Positions 36,348 to 47,056 are shown, counted from the stretch's first letter. The stretch: DNA of 47,056 nucleotides from Oxalobacter formigenes (GCA_023667225.1 JAMPAN010000010.1:1-47056); one strand, 5' to 3'. Translations and numbers: made by a program. The notes: generated by a model from the sequence alone, not told the origin.

Positions 36348-38081
36348 TCAGGCAGCCAGTTTTTGCCGGATGAAGGCCAGGATACCGTCTTTCGGGACGG
36401 TCTGGGCGATTTCATCCCGGCGGCCCTGGTATTCCAGCAGGTTTTCTTTCAGGCCGCGTTCCCCGATGACGATACGGTGCGGCACGCCGATGAGTTCCCA
36501 GTCGGCGAACATGACGCCGGGCCGTTCGCCCCGGTCGTCCAGAATGACATCTATGCCGGCATCCAGGCAGGCTTTGAGCAGGGCATCGGCGGTTTGTCTG
36601 ACCAGGGCGCTGCGCTGATACCCCATCGGGCACAATACCAGTTCAAAGGGGGCAATCGGCAGCGGCCAGATAATGCCGCGTTCATCGTTGTTTTGTTCAA
36701 TGGCCGCACCCATGATGCGGGTGACGCCGATGCCGTAGCATCCCATTTGCATGATTTGCGGTTTGCCGCTTTCATCAGGGAAGGCCGCGTTCATGGCGGC
36801 GCTGTAATGGCTGCCCAGCTGGAAGACATGGCCGACTTCAATGCCCCGCTGGATGGCCAGGGTGCCTTTGCCATCGGGGGAGGGGTCGCCTTCTTTGACA
36901 TTGCGGAAGTCGTCAATCACAGCGGGCAGGGCAACATCGCGTTCCCAGTTGACGCCTGTCAGGTGGCGGTCTGCCTCGTTTGCCCCGCAGATAAAATCGC
37001 CCATGACGGTAACGGCATGGTCGGCGTAGAGGGCCACTCCCGGTTTGCCGCCCATGCCAACAGGGCCGAGGTAGCCTGCCGGCGCGCCGGTAAAGCGCAG
37101 GATTTCTTCTTCGGTGGCAAAGCGGATCGGGCCGAGGATTTTCTGCGCCTTGATTTCGTTAAGTTCATGGTCGCCGCGCAAGAGGATAACGGCAAAGCGG
37201 TCTGGCGCATCATTGGCGGCATCCAGGCGGATGGCGGCAATGACTTTGACCGATTTTTCCAGGGGCAGGCCCAAAAAGGCGGTGACTTCTTCGCAGGATT
37301 TTTTTCCGGGGGTCGGGGTTTTCTGCATGGGCTGCGCCGGCGCGGGACGAACCCTGGCAGGCGGCAGCGCCTGGGCGGCTTCCATGTTGGCGGCATAATC
37401 GGAGGCCGGGCAATAGACCAGGGCATCTTCGCCGGTTTCGGCGATAACATGGAATTCATGCGAGCTGGTGCCGCCGATGGCGCCGGTATCGGCCGCCACG
37501 GCGCGAAATTGCAGGCCCATCCGGGAAAATATCCGGGTGTAGGCGTCAAACATGGTGCGGTAGGATTTTTCCATGCCTGCTATATCCCTGTCGAAGGAAT
37601 AGGCATCTTTCATGGTGAATTCCCTGCCCCGCATGACGCCGAAGCGCGGCCGCCGCTCATCCCGGAATTTGGTCTGGATATGGTAGAAGCAGACCGGCAT
37701 CTGCCGGTAGGAGTTGATGACGTTTCTGGCAATGTCGGTGACAACTTCTTCGGAGGTGGGCTGAATGACGAAGTCGCGCCCGTGGCGGTCTTTGATGCGC
37801 AGCAGTTCCGGGCCGTATTTGTCCCATCTTCCTGTTTCCTGCCAGAGTTCGGCAGGCTGGATGACAGGCATGAGCAGTTCAATGGCGCCGGCGCGGTTCA
37901 TTTCTTCGCGGATAATCCGTTCGATTTTCCGGATGATACGCAGCGCCAGGGGCATGTAGGTATAAATGCCGGAGCCCAGGCGGCGGATCATGCCGGTCCG
38001 CATCATGAGTTTATGGCTGATGATTTCGGCATCGGCAGGCGCTTCTTTCAGGGTGCTGATAAAAAATTGTGAGGCACGCAT
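36348..38081 (-). CDS. proS: Prolyl-tRNA synthetase
   Basis: Charges tRNA-Pro with proline. The 577-residue protein is the bacterial type with an editing (INS) domain inserted in the class II catalytic core. Opening [20 protein letters not shown], motif-1 [15 protein letters not shown], motif-2 region [17 protein letters not shown], the INS domain (about 220-400), [13 protein letters not shown] motif-3 region, and a C-terminal anticodon-binding domain appear in order. It is separated from the plus-strand rppH-CNP1 pair by about 180 bases. Confidence 0.98.
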   Translation of the reverse strand: MRASQFFISTLKEAPADAEIISHKLMMRTGMIRRLGSGIYTYMPLALRIIRKIERIIREEMNRAGAIELLMPVIQPAELWQETGRWDKYGPELLRIKDRHGRDFVIQPTSEEVVTDIARNVINSYRQMPVCFYHIQTKFRDERRPRFGVMRGREFTMKDAYSFDRDIAGMEKSYRTMFDAYTRIFSRMGLQFRAVAADTGAIGGTSSHEFHVIAETGEDALVYCPASDYAANMEAAQALPPARVRPAPAQPMQKTPTPGKKSCEEVTAFLGLPLEKSVKVIAAIRLDAANDAPDRFAVILLRGDHELNEIKAQKILGPIRFATEEEILRFTGAPAGYLGPVGMGGKPGVALYADHAVTVMGDFICGANEADRHLTGVNWERDVALPAVIDDFRNVKEGDPSPDGKGTLAIQRGIEVGHVFQLGSHYSAAMNAAFPDESGKPQIMQMGCYGIGVTRIMGAAIEQNNDERGIIWPLPIAPFELVLCPMGYQRSALVRQTADALLKACLDAGIDVILDDRGERPGVMFADWELIGVPHRIVIGERGLKENLLEYQGRRDEIAQTVPKDGILAFIRQKLAA

Positions 38082-38259
38082 GACAGTGTATTCTTTGTTC
38101 AGGAAGGTTATAATTTACAAGATTCTAAAGGATTCGCTGACCGATGCGTTTACTGTTTCACGAATCAGCCGGAAAATGATGTATTTTTGCATCAGAGCGA
38201 AGTGAGGCAGGGGCTGCCGCTATGGCGGGTGCGACGGCGGCACAGGACGAGGGGTTGAT

Positions 38260-38868
38260 ATGCTGGACCGTGAGGGGTTTCGTCCCAACGTCGGCATTAT
38301 TCTGCTGAATGCAAATAATGAGGTCTGGTGGGGAAAGCGGGTGCGGGAGCATTCATGGCAGTTTCCCCAGGGCGGCATCAAGCATGGCGAAACGCCGGAG
38401 CAGGCCATGTACCGCGAGCTGATGGAAGAAACCGGCCTGCGGCGCGAGCATGTGAAGGTGGTGGGCAGAACGCGCGACTGGCTGCGCTATGAGGTGCCGC
38501 AGCACTATATCCGGCGGGAAATCCGCGGGCATTACCGCGGCCAGAAGCAGATATGGTTTTTGCTCCGGATGGTCGGGCGGGACAGCGATTTCAATCTCCG
38601 CCTGACGAACAATCCGGAATTTGACGCCTGGCGCTGGCATGAATACTGGGTGCCGCTTGATGTGGTGATTGAATTCAAGCGGGATGTTTATTTCAGGGCG
38701 TTAAGCGAGCTTTCCCGTTTTCTTGTTCCCCCTCCGGTTCGCGCGGGGGAGGCGCTGCCTGCCAGGCAGCCGCGTTCGCGCCGCCGGAAAAAATGGCCGC
38801 CAGGCGCGAAGAAAGGCAAAGCCAAAGCTGCGGCGGCTTTGCCGGACAAGGCAGCGGAGGAGGAATGA
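38260..38868 (+). CDS. rppH: RNA pyrophosphohydrolase RppH
   Basis: Nudix enzyme that removes pyrophosphate from 5'-triphosphate mRNA, triggering 5'-end-dependent decay. The 202-residue protein has [17 protein letters not shown] and the Nudix box from Gly38 to Leu60, including Glu44, Arg52-Glu53 and Glu56-Glu57. QFPQGGI (34-40) and the Trp33 region match the family. The last 50 residues are a Lys/Arg/Ala-rich tail absent from E. coli but usual in Betaproteobacteria. The ATG follows GAGGGG. Its stop overlaps the CNP1 start (ATGA). Confidence 0.97.
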   Translation: MLDREGFRPNVGIILLNANNEVWWGKRVREHSWQFPQGGIKHGETPEQAMYRELMEETGLRREHVKVVGRTRDWLRYEVPQHYIRREIRGHYRGQKQIWFLLRMVGRDSDFNLRLTNNPEFDAWRWHEYWVPLDVVIEFKRDVYFRALSELSRFLVPPPVRAGEALPARQPRSRRRKKWPPGAKKGKAKAAAALPDKAAEEE

Positions 38869-39449
38869 GGTTTTTTATGCAGGCGAAGCGTTTCTGTTTG
38901 TTTTCCCCGTTGTTTTTCTTCTTTTTTTCGTGTTTTTGCCTGAATACCCTGGCGCAGGAGGTGCCGATGCAGGGGACGCGCTACCGGGGCATGGAAGAGG
39001 AAGACGAGGTTAAACCCAAAAAGGAATGGAAGGTGGAATTTCCCGCTTTCCCGCAGGAAGCCGATTTGCTGCCTTTTTATGTCAGCCCCATCCAGACGCA
39101 GAAATTTTTTATTGATGCCAAATCGCTGGCGGCGGGGGAGGATGAAATCCGCTATACGCTTGTCGGGATCAGTTCCGGCGGGGCGAAAAATATCACTTAC
39201 GAAGGGCTGAAATGCGACGGCGGCCTTTACCGCCGCTATGCCCTGGGACGGTATGACGGCGTCTGGTCGCCTTCCAGGCGGACTGAATGGCAGGATATCC
39301 ATTTTCAGGATGCCAACCGGCCGCAGGCCTCGCTGGCGCTGGATTATTTTTGCCAGGGCCGGGCGATTGCAGACAATGTGGAGCAGATGCTTTTTCGTAT
39401 CCGGTACGGCCGCTCTCTTCAGGGCAGCAAGTATGATAACCGCTTCTGA
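38865..39449 (+). CDS. CNP1-like family exported protein
   Basis: A 194-residue exported protein of the CNP1-like family (PF08750), known mainly from neisserial and burkholderial genomes; function unknown. The start at 38865 overlaps the rppH stop (ATGA). The signal peptide is unusually Phe-rich ([19 protein letters not shown]) and encoded partly by a T7 run. The mature part has [39 protein letters not shown] and [11 protein letters not shown], typical of the family. The gene order rppH-CNP1 opposite proB is seen in other Betaproteobacteria. Confidence 0.88.
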   Translation: MRFFMQAKRFCLFSPLFFFFFSCFCLNTLAQEVPMQGTRYRGMEEEDEVKPKKEWKVEFPAFPQEADLLPFYVSPIQTQKFFIDAKSLAAGEDEIRYTLVGISSGGAKNITYEGLKCDGGLYRRYALGRYDGVWSPSRRTEWQDIHFQDANRPQASLALDYFCQGRAIADNVEQMLFRIRYGRSLQGSKYDNRF

Positions 39450-39454
39450 GGCGG

Positions 39455-40573
39455 TTACAGCAGAACGAGGTTATCCCGGTGTATCAGCTCCGGCGCGCCG
39501 TGGTAGCCGAGGATGCCGGCAATTTCGGATGATTTGTGCCGCAGAATGCGCCCGGCGTCCGTGCTGGAGTAGTTGCTGAGCCCCCTGGCAATTTCGCGGC
39601 CTGCCTCATCAAAGCAGGCAATGACTTCACCCCGGCGAAAGTTCCCTTTGACGGCTGTTACGCCGATAGGCAGCAGGGATTTGCCGTCTTTCAGGATTTT
39701 CTGTACGGCCAGCGCGTCCAGAATGACTTCCCCTGCGGTGTGGAGGTGGTCAACCATCCATTGTTTGCGGGCCTGGAGGTGGTCTTTTGGGGCTTGCAGC
39801 TGGGTGCCGATCATTTCGCCTCCGGCCAGCCGGATGAGGACGTTTTCCTGTTTTCCCCAGGCAATGACGGTGTGGGCGCCTGAACGCATGGCCCGTTTGG
39901 CTGCCAGCACTTTGGTGAGCATACCTCCCCGCCCGATTTCGCTGCCTGCTCCGCCGGCCATTTTTTCCAGCTCCGGGTCGCCTGCCTGCGCATGGCTTAT
40001 CAGTTTCGCATCGGGGTTTTTGCGGGGGTCTGCGTCAAAAAGCCCCTGCTGATCGGTCAGGATGATGAGCGCGCCGGCTTCGACCAGGTTGGCGATGAGC
40101 GCGCCCAGGGTATCGTTGTCGCCGAATTTGATTTCATCGGTCACGATCGGGTCGTTTTCGTTGATGATGGGAATGACGCCCATCCGGAGCAGTTCCAGCA
40201 GGGTGGAGCGGGCATTCAGGTAGCGTTCCCTGTCTGACAGGTCTGCATGGGTAAGCAGGATTTGCGCCGTATGGATGCCGTAGGAGCGGAAGTTGGTTTC
40301 GTAGGACTGGATAAGCCCGGTTTGCCCGACTGCCGCGCAGGCCTGGAGTTTGTGGATATCGGCCGGGCGCTTTTCAAAGCCCAGGCGCGACATGCCTTCG
40401 GCTATTGCGCCGGAGCTGACCAGGATAATTTCCTTGCCGAGCGAGCGCAGGCGGGCTATCTGGGCGGACCATTTGGAAATGGCGGCATGATCCAGCCCTT
40501 TGCCGTTATCTGTAAGCAGGGAGGAGCCGATTTTGACAATCAGGCGTCTGGCGTGGGGAATGACCGATTTCAT
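39455..40573 (-). CDS. proB: Glutamate 5-kinase
   Basis: First enzyme of proline synthesis, phosphorylating glutamate, normally feedback-inhibited by proline. The 372-residue protein has the amino-acid-kinase domain with [16 protein letters not shown] (11-26), [10 protein letters not shown], and [21 protein letters not shown]-terminal PUA domain (about 280-372) includes [18 protein letters not shown] and [13 protein letters not shown]. proA is not in the window. It lies 18 nt after obgE in the same direction, and is likely in the rplU-rpmA-obgE transcript. Confidence 0.97.
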   Translation of the reverse strand: MKSVIPHARRLIVKIGSSLLTDNGKGLDHAAISKWSAQIARLRSLGKEIILVSSGAIAEGMSRLGFEKRPADIHKLQACAAVGQTGLIQSYETNFRSYGIHTAQILLTHADLSDRERYLNARSTLLELLRMGVIPIINENDPIVTDEIKFGDNDTLGALIANLVEAGALIILTDQQGLFDADPRKNPDAKLISHAQAGDPELEKMAGGAGSEIGRGGMLTKVLAAKRAMRSGAHTVIAWGKQENVLIRLAGGEMIGTQLQAPKDHLQARKQWMVDHLHTAGEVILDALAVQKILKDGKSLLPIGVTAVKGNFRRGEVIACFDEAGREIARGLSNYSSTDAGRILRHKSSEIAGILGYHGAPELIHRDNLVLL

Positions 40574-40591
40574 GGCATGGATGAACAGGGG

Positions 40592-42048
<1,457 letters not shown>

Positions 42049-42088
42049 TTCAAGCTCCTCTATAGGTTTCGTTTCTACAAAAGCGCTA

Positions 42089-42400
42089 TTACACGTTAAT
42101 GGAAACGATTTGCAGTTCGGTATAGTTCTGGCGATGGCCCTGCCGTTTCTGGTAATGTTTGCGGCGGCGCATCTTGAAGATTTTGACCTTGGGGTGACGC
42201 CCCTGCGCGACTACCGCAGCCTGAACCGTCGCACCTTCGACCAGCGGCGTGCCAAAGCGGATGCTTTCGCCTTCGCCAACGGCAAGAACCTGGCCGATTG
42301 TGATTTCGGTTCCAATGTCTGCCGGTATCTGTTCTACTTTGTATTTTTTGCCGGCGGCGACTTTATATTGTTTGCCGCCGGTTTTTATGACCGCGTACAT
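42089..42400 (-). CDS. rplU: 50S ribosomal protein L21
   Basis: Ribosomal protein L21, 103 residues, binding 23S rRNA with L20. [20 protein letters not shown] is the standard start at 42400. The earlier in-frame start (42496) lies in the promoter and is rejected. [20 protein letters not shown] is the basic RNA-binding segment. It is the first gene of rplU-rpmA-obgE-proB, driven by the promoter at 42468-42496. Confidence 0.99.
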   Translation of the reverse strand: MYAVIKTGGKQYKVAAGKKYKVEQIPADIGTEITIGQVLAVGEGESIRFGTPLVEGATVQAAVVAQGRHPKVKIFKMRRRKHYQKRQGHRQNYTELQIVSINV

Positions 42401-42467
42401 GGAAACTCCATCGAAACAAGTTGCTGAAAAATGGAAAGGCCGGTGAGACCAATCCGGAAAACTGCCA

Positions 42468-42496
42468 ATTATACAGCGGGATGCGCTTCCAGTCAA
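42468..42496 (-). promoter_or_regulatory. Sigma-70 promoter for rplU-rpmA
   Basis: Reading the minus strand, TTGACT (42496-42491), a 17-nt spacer, and a perfect TATAAT (42473-42468) make a near-consensus sigma-70 promoter. The start point would be near 42461, giving a 5' leader of about 60 nt before the rplU ATG at 42400. Confidence 0.85.
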
Positions 42497-42580
42497 AAGA
42501 ATGGCGCAGCCTCTTTTCTTTTTGCGCCGGTTTTTGTCTGCCTGCGGCGCAGAAAAGATGAACCGGCGGGCGCGGGAGTC

Positions 42581-42586
42581 TATAAT
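42581..42586 (+). promoter_or_regulatory. TATAAT -10 element immediately before murJ
   Basis: A perfect TATAAT ends eight bases before the murJ ATG (42595). Expected transcription start is 0-2 bases from the start codon. No clear -35 box and no Shine-Dalgarno sequence lie between it and the ATG. Confidence 0.4.
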
Positions 42587-42594
42587 GCCTCTCC

Positions 42595-44145
42595 ATGAAT
42601 CTGCTGAAGACGCTTTTTACTATTTCCGGCATGACGATGCTTTCGCGCATTACGGGGCTGATCCGCGAATTGCTGATTGCGCGTGCTTTTGGCGCATCGG
42701 GGCTGACCGATGCTTTTTTTGTGGCTTTCCGCATTCCCAACCTGCTCAGGCGGCTTTTTGCCGAGGGGGCGTTTTCGCAGGCTTTTGTGCCCATTTTGGC
42801 CGAGTATGCCAACAAAAAGGGGGAAGATGCCACCCGAACGCTGGTTAACCAGGTGGCTTCGGCCCTTTTCTGGGCCTTGCTGGCGGTAACGGCCGCCGGC
42901 GTGCTGGCTGCGCCGGCAGTCGTTTTTCTGATTGCCACGGGGTTTGACGGTAACCCGGCGGTGTTTCATTCGTCGGTGCTCATGACCCGCATTATGTTTC
43001 CCTATATTCTTTTTATGTCGCTGGTGGCGCTGGCGGGCGGCATTTTGAATACCTGGCGTGAATTTCGCGTTCCGGCGTTTACCCCTGTGTTGCTGAATGT
43101 GTCGTTTATTATTGCTTCGCTGTTTGTCGCGCCGCATCTGGAGCAGCCTGTTTATGCGCTGGCTTTCGCGGTTTTTGCCGGGGGGCTTTTGCAGCTTGGC
43201 ATCCAGATTCCCGCGCTGAAGAAAATCAATATGCTGCCGCGCCTGTCTTTCCGGATTGGCGAGGTTTACCGCAGCGCAGGGGTGAAGCGGGTAATCAGCC
43301 AGATGATTCCGGCAACGTTTGCCGTTTCGGTGGCGCAGCTCAGCCTGATGATTAACACCAATATTGCTTCCCGTTTGCCCAACGGGAGTGTTTCGTGGCT
43401 TTCATACGCGGACCGCTTGATGGAATTTCCCAATGCCCTTCTGGGGGTGGCGCTGGGCACGATTTTGCTGCCAAGCCTTTCCCGTGCCCATGCGAAGCAG
43501 GATAAGGAGGAGTATTCTGCCCTGTTGGACTGGGGAATGCGGCTGACGTTTTTGCTGGCGATGCCGGCGGCGGTTTTCCTGGTGACGGTTCCAGAGCCTT
43601 TTACGGCCACGCTTTTCCATTACGGGCAGTTTGGCGGGGAAGATGTGGCGATGACTTCCCGCGCGCTGGTGGCGTATGGCGCGGGCCTGATCGGGCTGAT
43701 TCTGGTGAGGATTCTCGCGCCGGGTTTTTATGCCCGGCAGGATATTAAAACGCCGGTGAAGATTGCGCTTTTTGTGCTGGCGGTTACCCAGCTGATGAAC
43801 CTGGCGTTTGTTCCCTGGATTGCCCATGCGGGGCTGGCGCTGGCGATTGGCCTGGGGGCGTGCATAAATGCCGCCTGCCTTTATATCGGGCTCAGGCGGC
43901 GGGGTATTTACACCCCGCAGGCCGGATGGCTGCTGTTTTTTGTGCGGCTGGCCGGGGCGCTTTTTCTTTTGGCCGGGGTATCGCTTTGGGGCGCTTCGCT
44001 TTTTGACTGGACGGGAATGCAGGCTTTTCCCCTAAAGCGGGCTTGTGTGCTGGCAGGCATGATGGCCGGGTGCGGCGCGGTGTATTTCGGCTCGCTTTTT
44101 GTCATGGGTTTCCGGCTTCGGGATTTCAGGCGGACAGCATTGTAG
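42595..44145 (+). CDS. murJ: Lipid II flippase MurJ (MviN)
   Basis: Inner-membrane flippase that moves lipid II to the periplasmic face for peptidoglycan synthesis; essential in most bacteria. The 516-residue protein has about 14 membrane segments. [21 protein letters not shown] is the standard N-terminus, so ATG 42595 is right. [28 protein letters not shown] in the first fifth is the MOP-superfamily arginine-rich motif region. [20 protein letters not shown] is the TM7-8 signature. It is divergent from rplU (194-bp spacer) and convergent with the uup gene (6-bp gap). Confidence 0.97.
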   Translation: MNLLKTLFTISGMTMLSRITGLIRELLIARAFGASGLTDAFFVAFRIPNLLRRLFAEGAFSQAFVPILAEYANKKGEDATRTLVNQVASALFWALLAVTAAGVLAAPAVVFLIATGFDGNPAVFHSSVLMTRIMFPYILFMSLVALAGGILNTWREFRVPAFTPVLLNVSFIIASLFVAPHLEQPVYALAFAVFAGGLLQLGIQIPALKKINMLPRLSFRIGEVYRSAGVKRVISQMIPATFAVSVAQLSLMINTNIASRLPNGSVSWLSYADRLMEFPNALLGVALGTILLPSLSRAHAKQDKEEYSALLDWGMRLTFLLAMPAAVFLVTVPEPFTATLFHYGQFGGEDVAMTSRALVAYGAGLIGLILVRILAPGFYARQDIKTPVKIALFVLAVTQLMNLAFVPWIAHAGLALAIGLGACINAACLYIGLRRRGIYTPQAGWLLFFVRLAGALFLLAGVSLWGASLFDWTGMQAFPLKRACVLAGMMAGCGAVYFGSLFVMGFRLRDFRRTAL

Positions 44146-44151
44146 CGGCGG

Positions 44152-46053
44152 CTATTCTTTGAGCCCGGACTCGATTTCTTCCCAGCGGATCATGCAGGCG
44201 GTGAGTTCTTCCTCAATTTCGGCATAGCGCCGGTTGAGCCGCACGCCTTCTTCCCGGTTGTTTTTATACAGTTCCGGATCGGAAAGCCGTTTGCCGATGC
44301 GGTTTTGTTCTTCTTCCAGCGCGGCGATTCTGCCGGGCAGCGCCTCCAGTTCGCGCTGCTCGCGGTAGCCTGGCTTTTTGCGGCGCACCGGCGCTGCCGC
44401 TTTTTTGGGTTCCGGCGGTTTTTTTGCCGGGGCGCTGTCTGCCGCCGGGACGGCCGGCGCGGGGCGCATCCGCTCCCAGTCGCTGTAGCCGCCGGGATAT
44501 TCCCGCCAGAGGCCGTTGCCTTCCGCCGCAATGACCTGGGTGACAACGTTATCAATGAAGGCGCGGTCATGGCTCACCAAAAAGACGGTGCCGTTATAGT
44601 CCTGGAGCAGTTCTTCCAGCAGTTCCAGCGTATCAATATCCAGGTCGTTGGTGGGTTCGTCCAGCACCAGCACATTGGCAGGCCGGGCAAAGAGACGGGC
44701 CAGAAGCAGGCGGCTGCGTTCGCCGCCGGAAAGGGATTTGACCGGGGAGCGCGCGCGTTCAGGCGTAAACAGGAAGTCGCCCAGATAGCTCATGACATGT
44801 TTCTTTTGCCCGCCGGTTTCCACCCATTCGCTGCCGGGGGAGATGGTATCGGCCAGGCTGGCCTCATCATCCAGCTGGGCGCGCATCTGGTCAAAGTAGG
44901 CGATTTGCAGGTTGGTTCCGTGCCGGATGGTTCCGCTGTCGGGCTGTTCTTCGCCCAGGATCATGCGCAGGAGGGTGGTTTTCCCAATGCCGTTTGGCCC
45001 GATCAGCCCGACTTTGTCGCCCCGCAGGATGATGTTGGAGAAATCCCGCACGATGGTTTTTTCCCCGTAGCGCTTGGCGATTTGTTCCATTTCGGCCACG
45101 ATTCTGCCGGAGCGTTCTCCTGCCGGGACATCCATGCGGACCTGCCCTTGCGGATCGCGCCTTGCGGCGCGGGCGGCGCGCAGCTCATGCAGGCGGCGCA
45201 CCCGGCCTTCGTTGCGGGTGCGCCTGGCCTGGATGCCCTTTCTTATCCACACTTCTTCCTGGGCCAGGAATTTATCGAATTTGGCGTTTTCCACTTCTTC
45301 CACGGCCAGCTGTTCGGCTTTTCTGGCTTTGTAGGCGGAAAAGCTGCCGGGCCAGGAAAGCAGCCTGCCGCGATCCAGCTCCACAATGCGGGTGGCCACG
45401 CTGTCCAGGAAGCGCCTGTCGTGGGTGATGAAAACCAGGCTGCCCCTAAAATCATTCAGGAGGTTTTCCAGCCAGAGGATGGATTCAAAATCCAGATGGT
45501 TGGTCGGTTCATCCAGAAGGAGGATATCCGGCGAGGCAACCAGGCCGCGCGCCAGCGCCACCCGCTTTTGCATTCCGCCTGAAAGAACGCCCATTTTCCC
45601 GTTTTTGTCCAGCCCGATCTGCTGCAGGAGGGTTTCCACCCGGTTGGAGAGGTTCCATGCCTGGCAGGCGTCAAGCTGTTCCTGGAGGGTGTGCATTTTT
45701 TCCAGGAGGGCATCATCCTGTTTGCCGCCCAGTTTTCCCGCCAGGGTTTCGTATTCAGCCAGCATGGCGCAGATACCGGCCAGACCAAGGGAAACGGCAT
45801 CAAAAACGGTCTGGTTTGGATCAAAGGATGTTTCCTGCTCAACACAGGCGATGCGCAGGCCCTGTTTGGCTGAAAAGAGGCCGTCATCCAGCACTGCCTT
45901 GCCGGAGAGCACCTGGAGGAGGGAGGATTTGCCGGTGCCGTTTCTGCCGATTAGGCCGACGCGTTCTCCCGCTTCCAGCGAGAAACCGGCATGGTCCAGC
46001 ATGGGAAAATGGCCGAAGGCCAGTTGGGCATTTGTGAGGGACAAGAGGGCCAT
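44152..46053 (-). CDS. uup: ABC-F ATPase Uup
   Basis: A 633-residue ABC-F protein with two ATPase domains and no membrane segments; Uup is linked to ribosome function and precise transposon excision. The first domain has GRNGTGKSSLL (36-46) and LSGGMQKRVALARGL. The second has GPNGIGKTTLL and LSGGERSRLLLARLF, with the ABC-F DEPTNHLD and DEPTNDLD Walker B motifs. The linker (about 230-310) is charged. The C-terminal 100 residues are a coiled coil with a Pro/Ala/Lys-rich segment, the Uup-type DNA-binding tail. It is a single-gene unit, ending 6 bp from murJ. Confidence 0.93.
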   Translation of the reverse strand: MALLSLTNAQLAFGHFPMLDHAGFSLEAGERVGLIGRNGTGKSSLLQVLSGKAVLDDGLFSAKQGLRIACVEQETSFDPNQTVFDAVSLGLAGICAMLAEYETLAGKLGGKQDDALLEKMHTLQEQLDACQAWNLSNRVETLLQQIGLDKNGKMGVLSGGMQKRVALARGLVASPDILLLDEPTNHLDFESILWLENLLNDFRGSLVFITHDRRFLDSVATRIVELDRGRLLSWPGSFSAYKARKAEQLAVEEVENAKFDKFLAQEEVWIRKGIQARRTRNEGRVRRLHELRAARAARRDPQGQVRMDVPAGERSGRIVAEMEQIAKRYGEKTIVRDFSNIILRGDKVGLIGPNGIGKTTLLRMILGEEQPDSGTIRHGTNLQIAYFDQMRAQLDDEASLADTISPGSEWVETGGQKKHVMSYLGDFLFTPERARSPVKSLSGGERSRLLLARLFARPANVLVLDEPTNDLDIDTLELLEELLQDYNGTVFLVSHDRAFIDNVVTQVIAAEGNGLWREYPGGYSDWERMRPAPAVPAADSAPAKKPPEPKKAAAPVRRKKPGYREQRELEALPGRIAALEEEQNRIGKRLSDPELYKNNREEGVRLNRRYAEIEEELTACMIRWEEIESGLKE

Positions 46054-46187
46054 AAAGCAAAAAGCGAGGGTGGAAAAACAGGGCGTATTGTAGCAAGACG
46101 GCGGTTTTCAGGCAGGGAATATGCGCTTTCCTCTCCTCCGGAACCCCGGCTTGCGGTACAATAGCGTTTCATTTTTTTCTTTTGACT

Positions 46188-46262
46188 CTCGCCGTAGCAC
46201 AATGGATAGTGCACGCGCCTCCTAAGCGTGAGATGCAGGTTCGATTCCTGCCGGCGAGGCCA
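46188..46262 (+). tRNA. tRNA-Arg (anticodon CCU)
   Basis: The cloverleaf can be drawn by eye. The acceptor stem pairs CTCGCCG (46188-46194) with CGGCGAG (46252-46258), followed by discriminator G and an encoded CCA (46260-46262). The D arm is GCAC/GTGC, and the anticodon arm is CGCGC-CTCCTAA-GCGTG, with anticodon CCT in DNA. The T arm GCAGG-TTCGATT-CCTGC is complete. The anticodon reads AGG codons. Confidence 0.96.
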
Positions 46263-46401
46263 GCGGCTGCTTCCGGTTCACGAGGCAGGCATTGGCTGGC
46301 TTTCACCCCCTCTCCGCAGTTTTATCCAGCGGCAAACTTTCATGCCGGCATGGCCTAGCTTACACAATAATGTAATTGCATTCCTGTCATGGCAATTCAT
46401 A

Positions 46402-46518
46402 ATGGAACAACTCTTTGGATGGGATCCTGCCAAAGACGAAATCAGTTATCGAAAGCACGGCCTTCGCTTCAAACAGGCAAGAAATGTGTCTGCTGAGCCT
46501 TCCGCCATAAATATATGA
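46402..46518 (+). pseudogene. Truncated BrnT-type toxin
   Basis: A 38-codon frame with FGWDPAKDEISYRKHGLRFK, matching the start of BrnT ribonuclease toxins (normally about 90 residues). It ends abruptly at NVSAEPSAINI and lacks the later strands and catalytic residues of the family. It overlaps the antitoxin-like gene (ATGA). Most of the toxin appears to have been deleted. Confidence 0.65.
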
Positions 46519-46814
46519 ACATGGTTCGTATGAAATCCGGCGGCATGGCCTTAACAGATCAGGATTGCGATGAACTTCGCGCCCTTGCCTCCGGAGCAGA
46601 TGCCGGAATTGATTACAGCGATATTCCGCTGCTTGCTCCTGAAGAATGGAAAAATGCCGTGCGCGGCAAATTTGACAACCCCGCCAGACAGCCCGCCGCC
46701 AACCAGGATTGACAGCGATATTTTTTTTGGCCGAAATCTTTCGGCTCCAGTTACCGGACAAAGATTAACAATATCCTGCGCAAAGAAATGCCTGCTGCGG
46801 AAGAACAGGACTGA
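46515..46814 (+). pseudogene. Frameshifted BrnA-type antitoxin
   Basis: The first 65 codons read LTDQDCDELRALA, IDYSDIPLL, then EEWKNAVRGKF, the N-terminal part of BrnA antitoxins, and then stop at TGA 46710-46712. The next BrnA part, TRIDSDIFF, is in the +1 frame. After a T8 run (46721-46728) the original frame continues with WPKSFGSSYRTKINNILRKE and a stop at 46812-46814, the ribbon-helix-helix end of BrnA. The two shifts cancel out, so the full-length span is exactly 100 codons. It is therefore a decayed antitoxin of normal size, or a correct gene with miscounted bases. Confidence 0.65.
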
Positions 46815-46884
46815 CCTTCATCTGTTTTTCTGCGAAAGCCCCGGCAGTCTCTTTGGCGCGCCTTTGCCCCCCCGCCAATAAAAA

Positions 46885-46917
46885 GCGTGCGGGAGAATTC
46901 CCCCGCACGCGCTTTTT
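46885..46917. terminator. Intrinsic terminator, probably bidirectional
   Basis: A 9-bp G/C-rich stem (46885-46893 with 46902-46910) is flanked by A4 and T5. It lies 32 bases beyond the stop of the minus-strand gene at the window edge and downstream of the toxin-antitoxin remnant. Confidence 0.8.
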
Positions 46918-46948
46918 ACAGGCAAACAGCCTGTCTGACAGAAAGGCA

Positions 46949-47056
46949 TCAGAACGTAATCTGTTTATGTTGCACCAGCTGCTCCAGAATTTCCTGTGCC
47001 TGGTCAGCCGGATTTGCCCCACTCAACTCAAGCCCGGTCATTGTTACCTGCGCCAG
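46949..47056 (-). CDS. 3' end of an unidentified gene (runs off the window)
   Basis: The last 108 bases hold an open minus-strand frame of 35 codons ending in TGA (46949-46951). It reads VTMTGLELSGANPADQAQEI and ends VQHKQITF. A terminator follows on this strand, which supports a real gene end. The fragment is too short for me to name a family. Confidence 0.55.
   Translation of the reverse strand: MAQVTMTGLELSGANPADQAQEILEQLVQHKQITF

Noticed and set aside
36363-38072. A 569-codon plus-strand frame opposite proS
   Set aside because: Antisense shadow of proS; the length follows from the G+C-biased codon use of the real gene.
44305-45582. A 425-codon plus-strand frame opposite uup
   Set aside because: Shadow of the ABC-F gene, whose Walker and signature motifs are unmistakable on the minus strand.

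Overview
The window is a gene-dense bacterial chromosome segment with about 46 protein genes, one tRNA gene and several intrinsic terminators. Several gene orders are typical of Betaproteobacteria (Burkholderiales): lptD-surA-pdxA-rsmA divergent from amgK-murU; rplU-rpmA-obgE-proB followed by CNP1-rppH and proS; and thiL-pgpA-pncC. A glyoxylate and one-carbon block (tartronate-semialdehyde-reductase-type enzyme, serine-glyoxylate-type aminotransferase, formate-tetrahydrofolate ligase) would suit a member of the Oxalobacteraceae that lives on C1/C2 acids, such as Oxalobacter. That genus assignment is an inference; no oxalate-specific gene is visible here.

Layout. 1-2.2 kb: sucCD between two terminators. 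2.2-3.2 kb: an AT-rich exported-protein gene broken by three frameshifts. 3.4-5.5 kb: thiL-pgpA-pncC on the minus strand. 5.6-10.2 kb: Na+/H+ antiporter-like protein, dnaB, and a DUF47-Pit phosphate pair. 10.2-12.7 kb: DUF475/TerC-like membrane protein, short hibernation factor, NhaR-like LysR regulator. 12.7-18.7 kb: envelope operon lptD-surA-pdxA-rsmA, divergent from amgK-murU (cell-wall recycling, 18.8-20.6 kb). 20.6-22.7 kb: AT-rich accessory stretch with a perfect 7-bp tandem repeat followed by three predicted lipoproteins. 22.8-28.8 kb: panD, Nudix-mnmA, GST, purB, PagL-like deacylase, tartronate-semialdehyde-reductase-like enzyme. 28.9-33.3 kb: aminotransferase, PanE-like reductase, fhs. 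33.5-36.3 kb: ffh, SWIB protein, tenA. 36.3-42.4 kb: proS, rppH-CNP1, proB, obgE, rpmA, rplU. 42.6-46.1 kb: murJ and a Uup-type ABC-F protein. 46.2-47.1 kb: tRNA-Arg(CCU), a degraded BrnT/BrnA-type toxin-antitoxin pair, and the 3' end of an unidentified minus-strand gene.

Most of the window is housekeeping. The unusual material is in three AT-rich accessory patches (2.2-3.4, 20.6-22.7 and 46.3-46.9 kb). The best candidate for something undescribed is the lipoprotein cluster at 21.0-22.5 kb. Four copies of ACTGCAT lie between a possible upstream start codon (20828) and the first lipoprotein frame. With four copies the frames do not match; adding one copy or removing two would join them. That geometry is what a phase-variable on/off switch would look like. 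Two other loci carry frameshifts in A/T homopolymers, which could be real decay or sequencing error.
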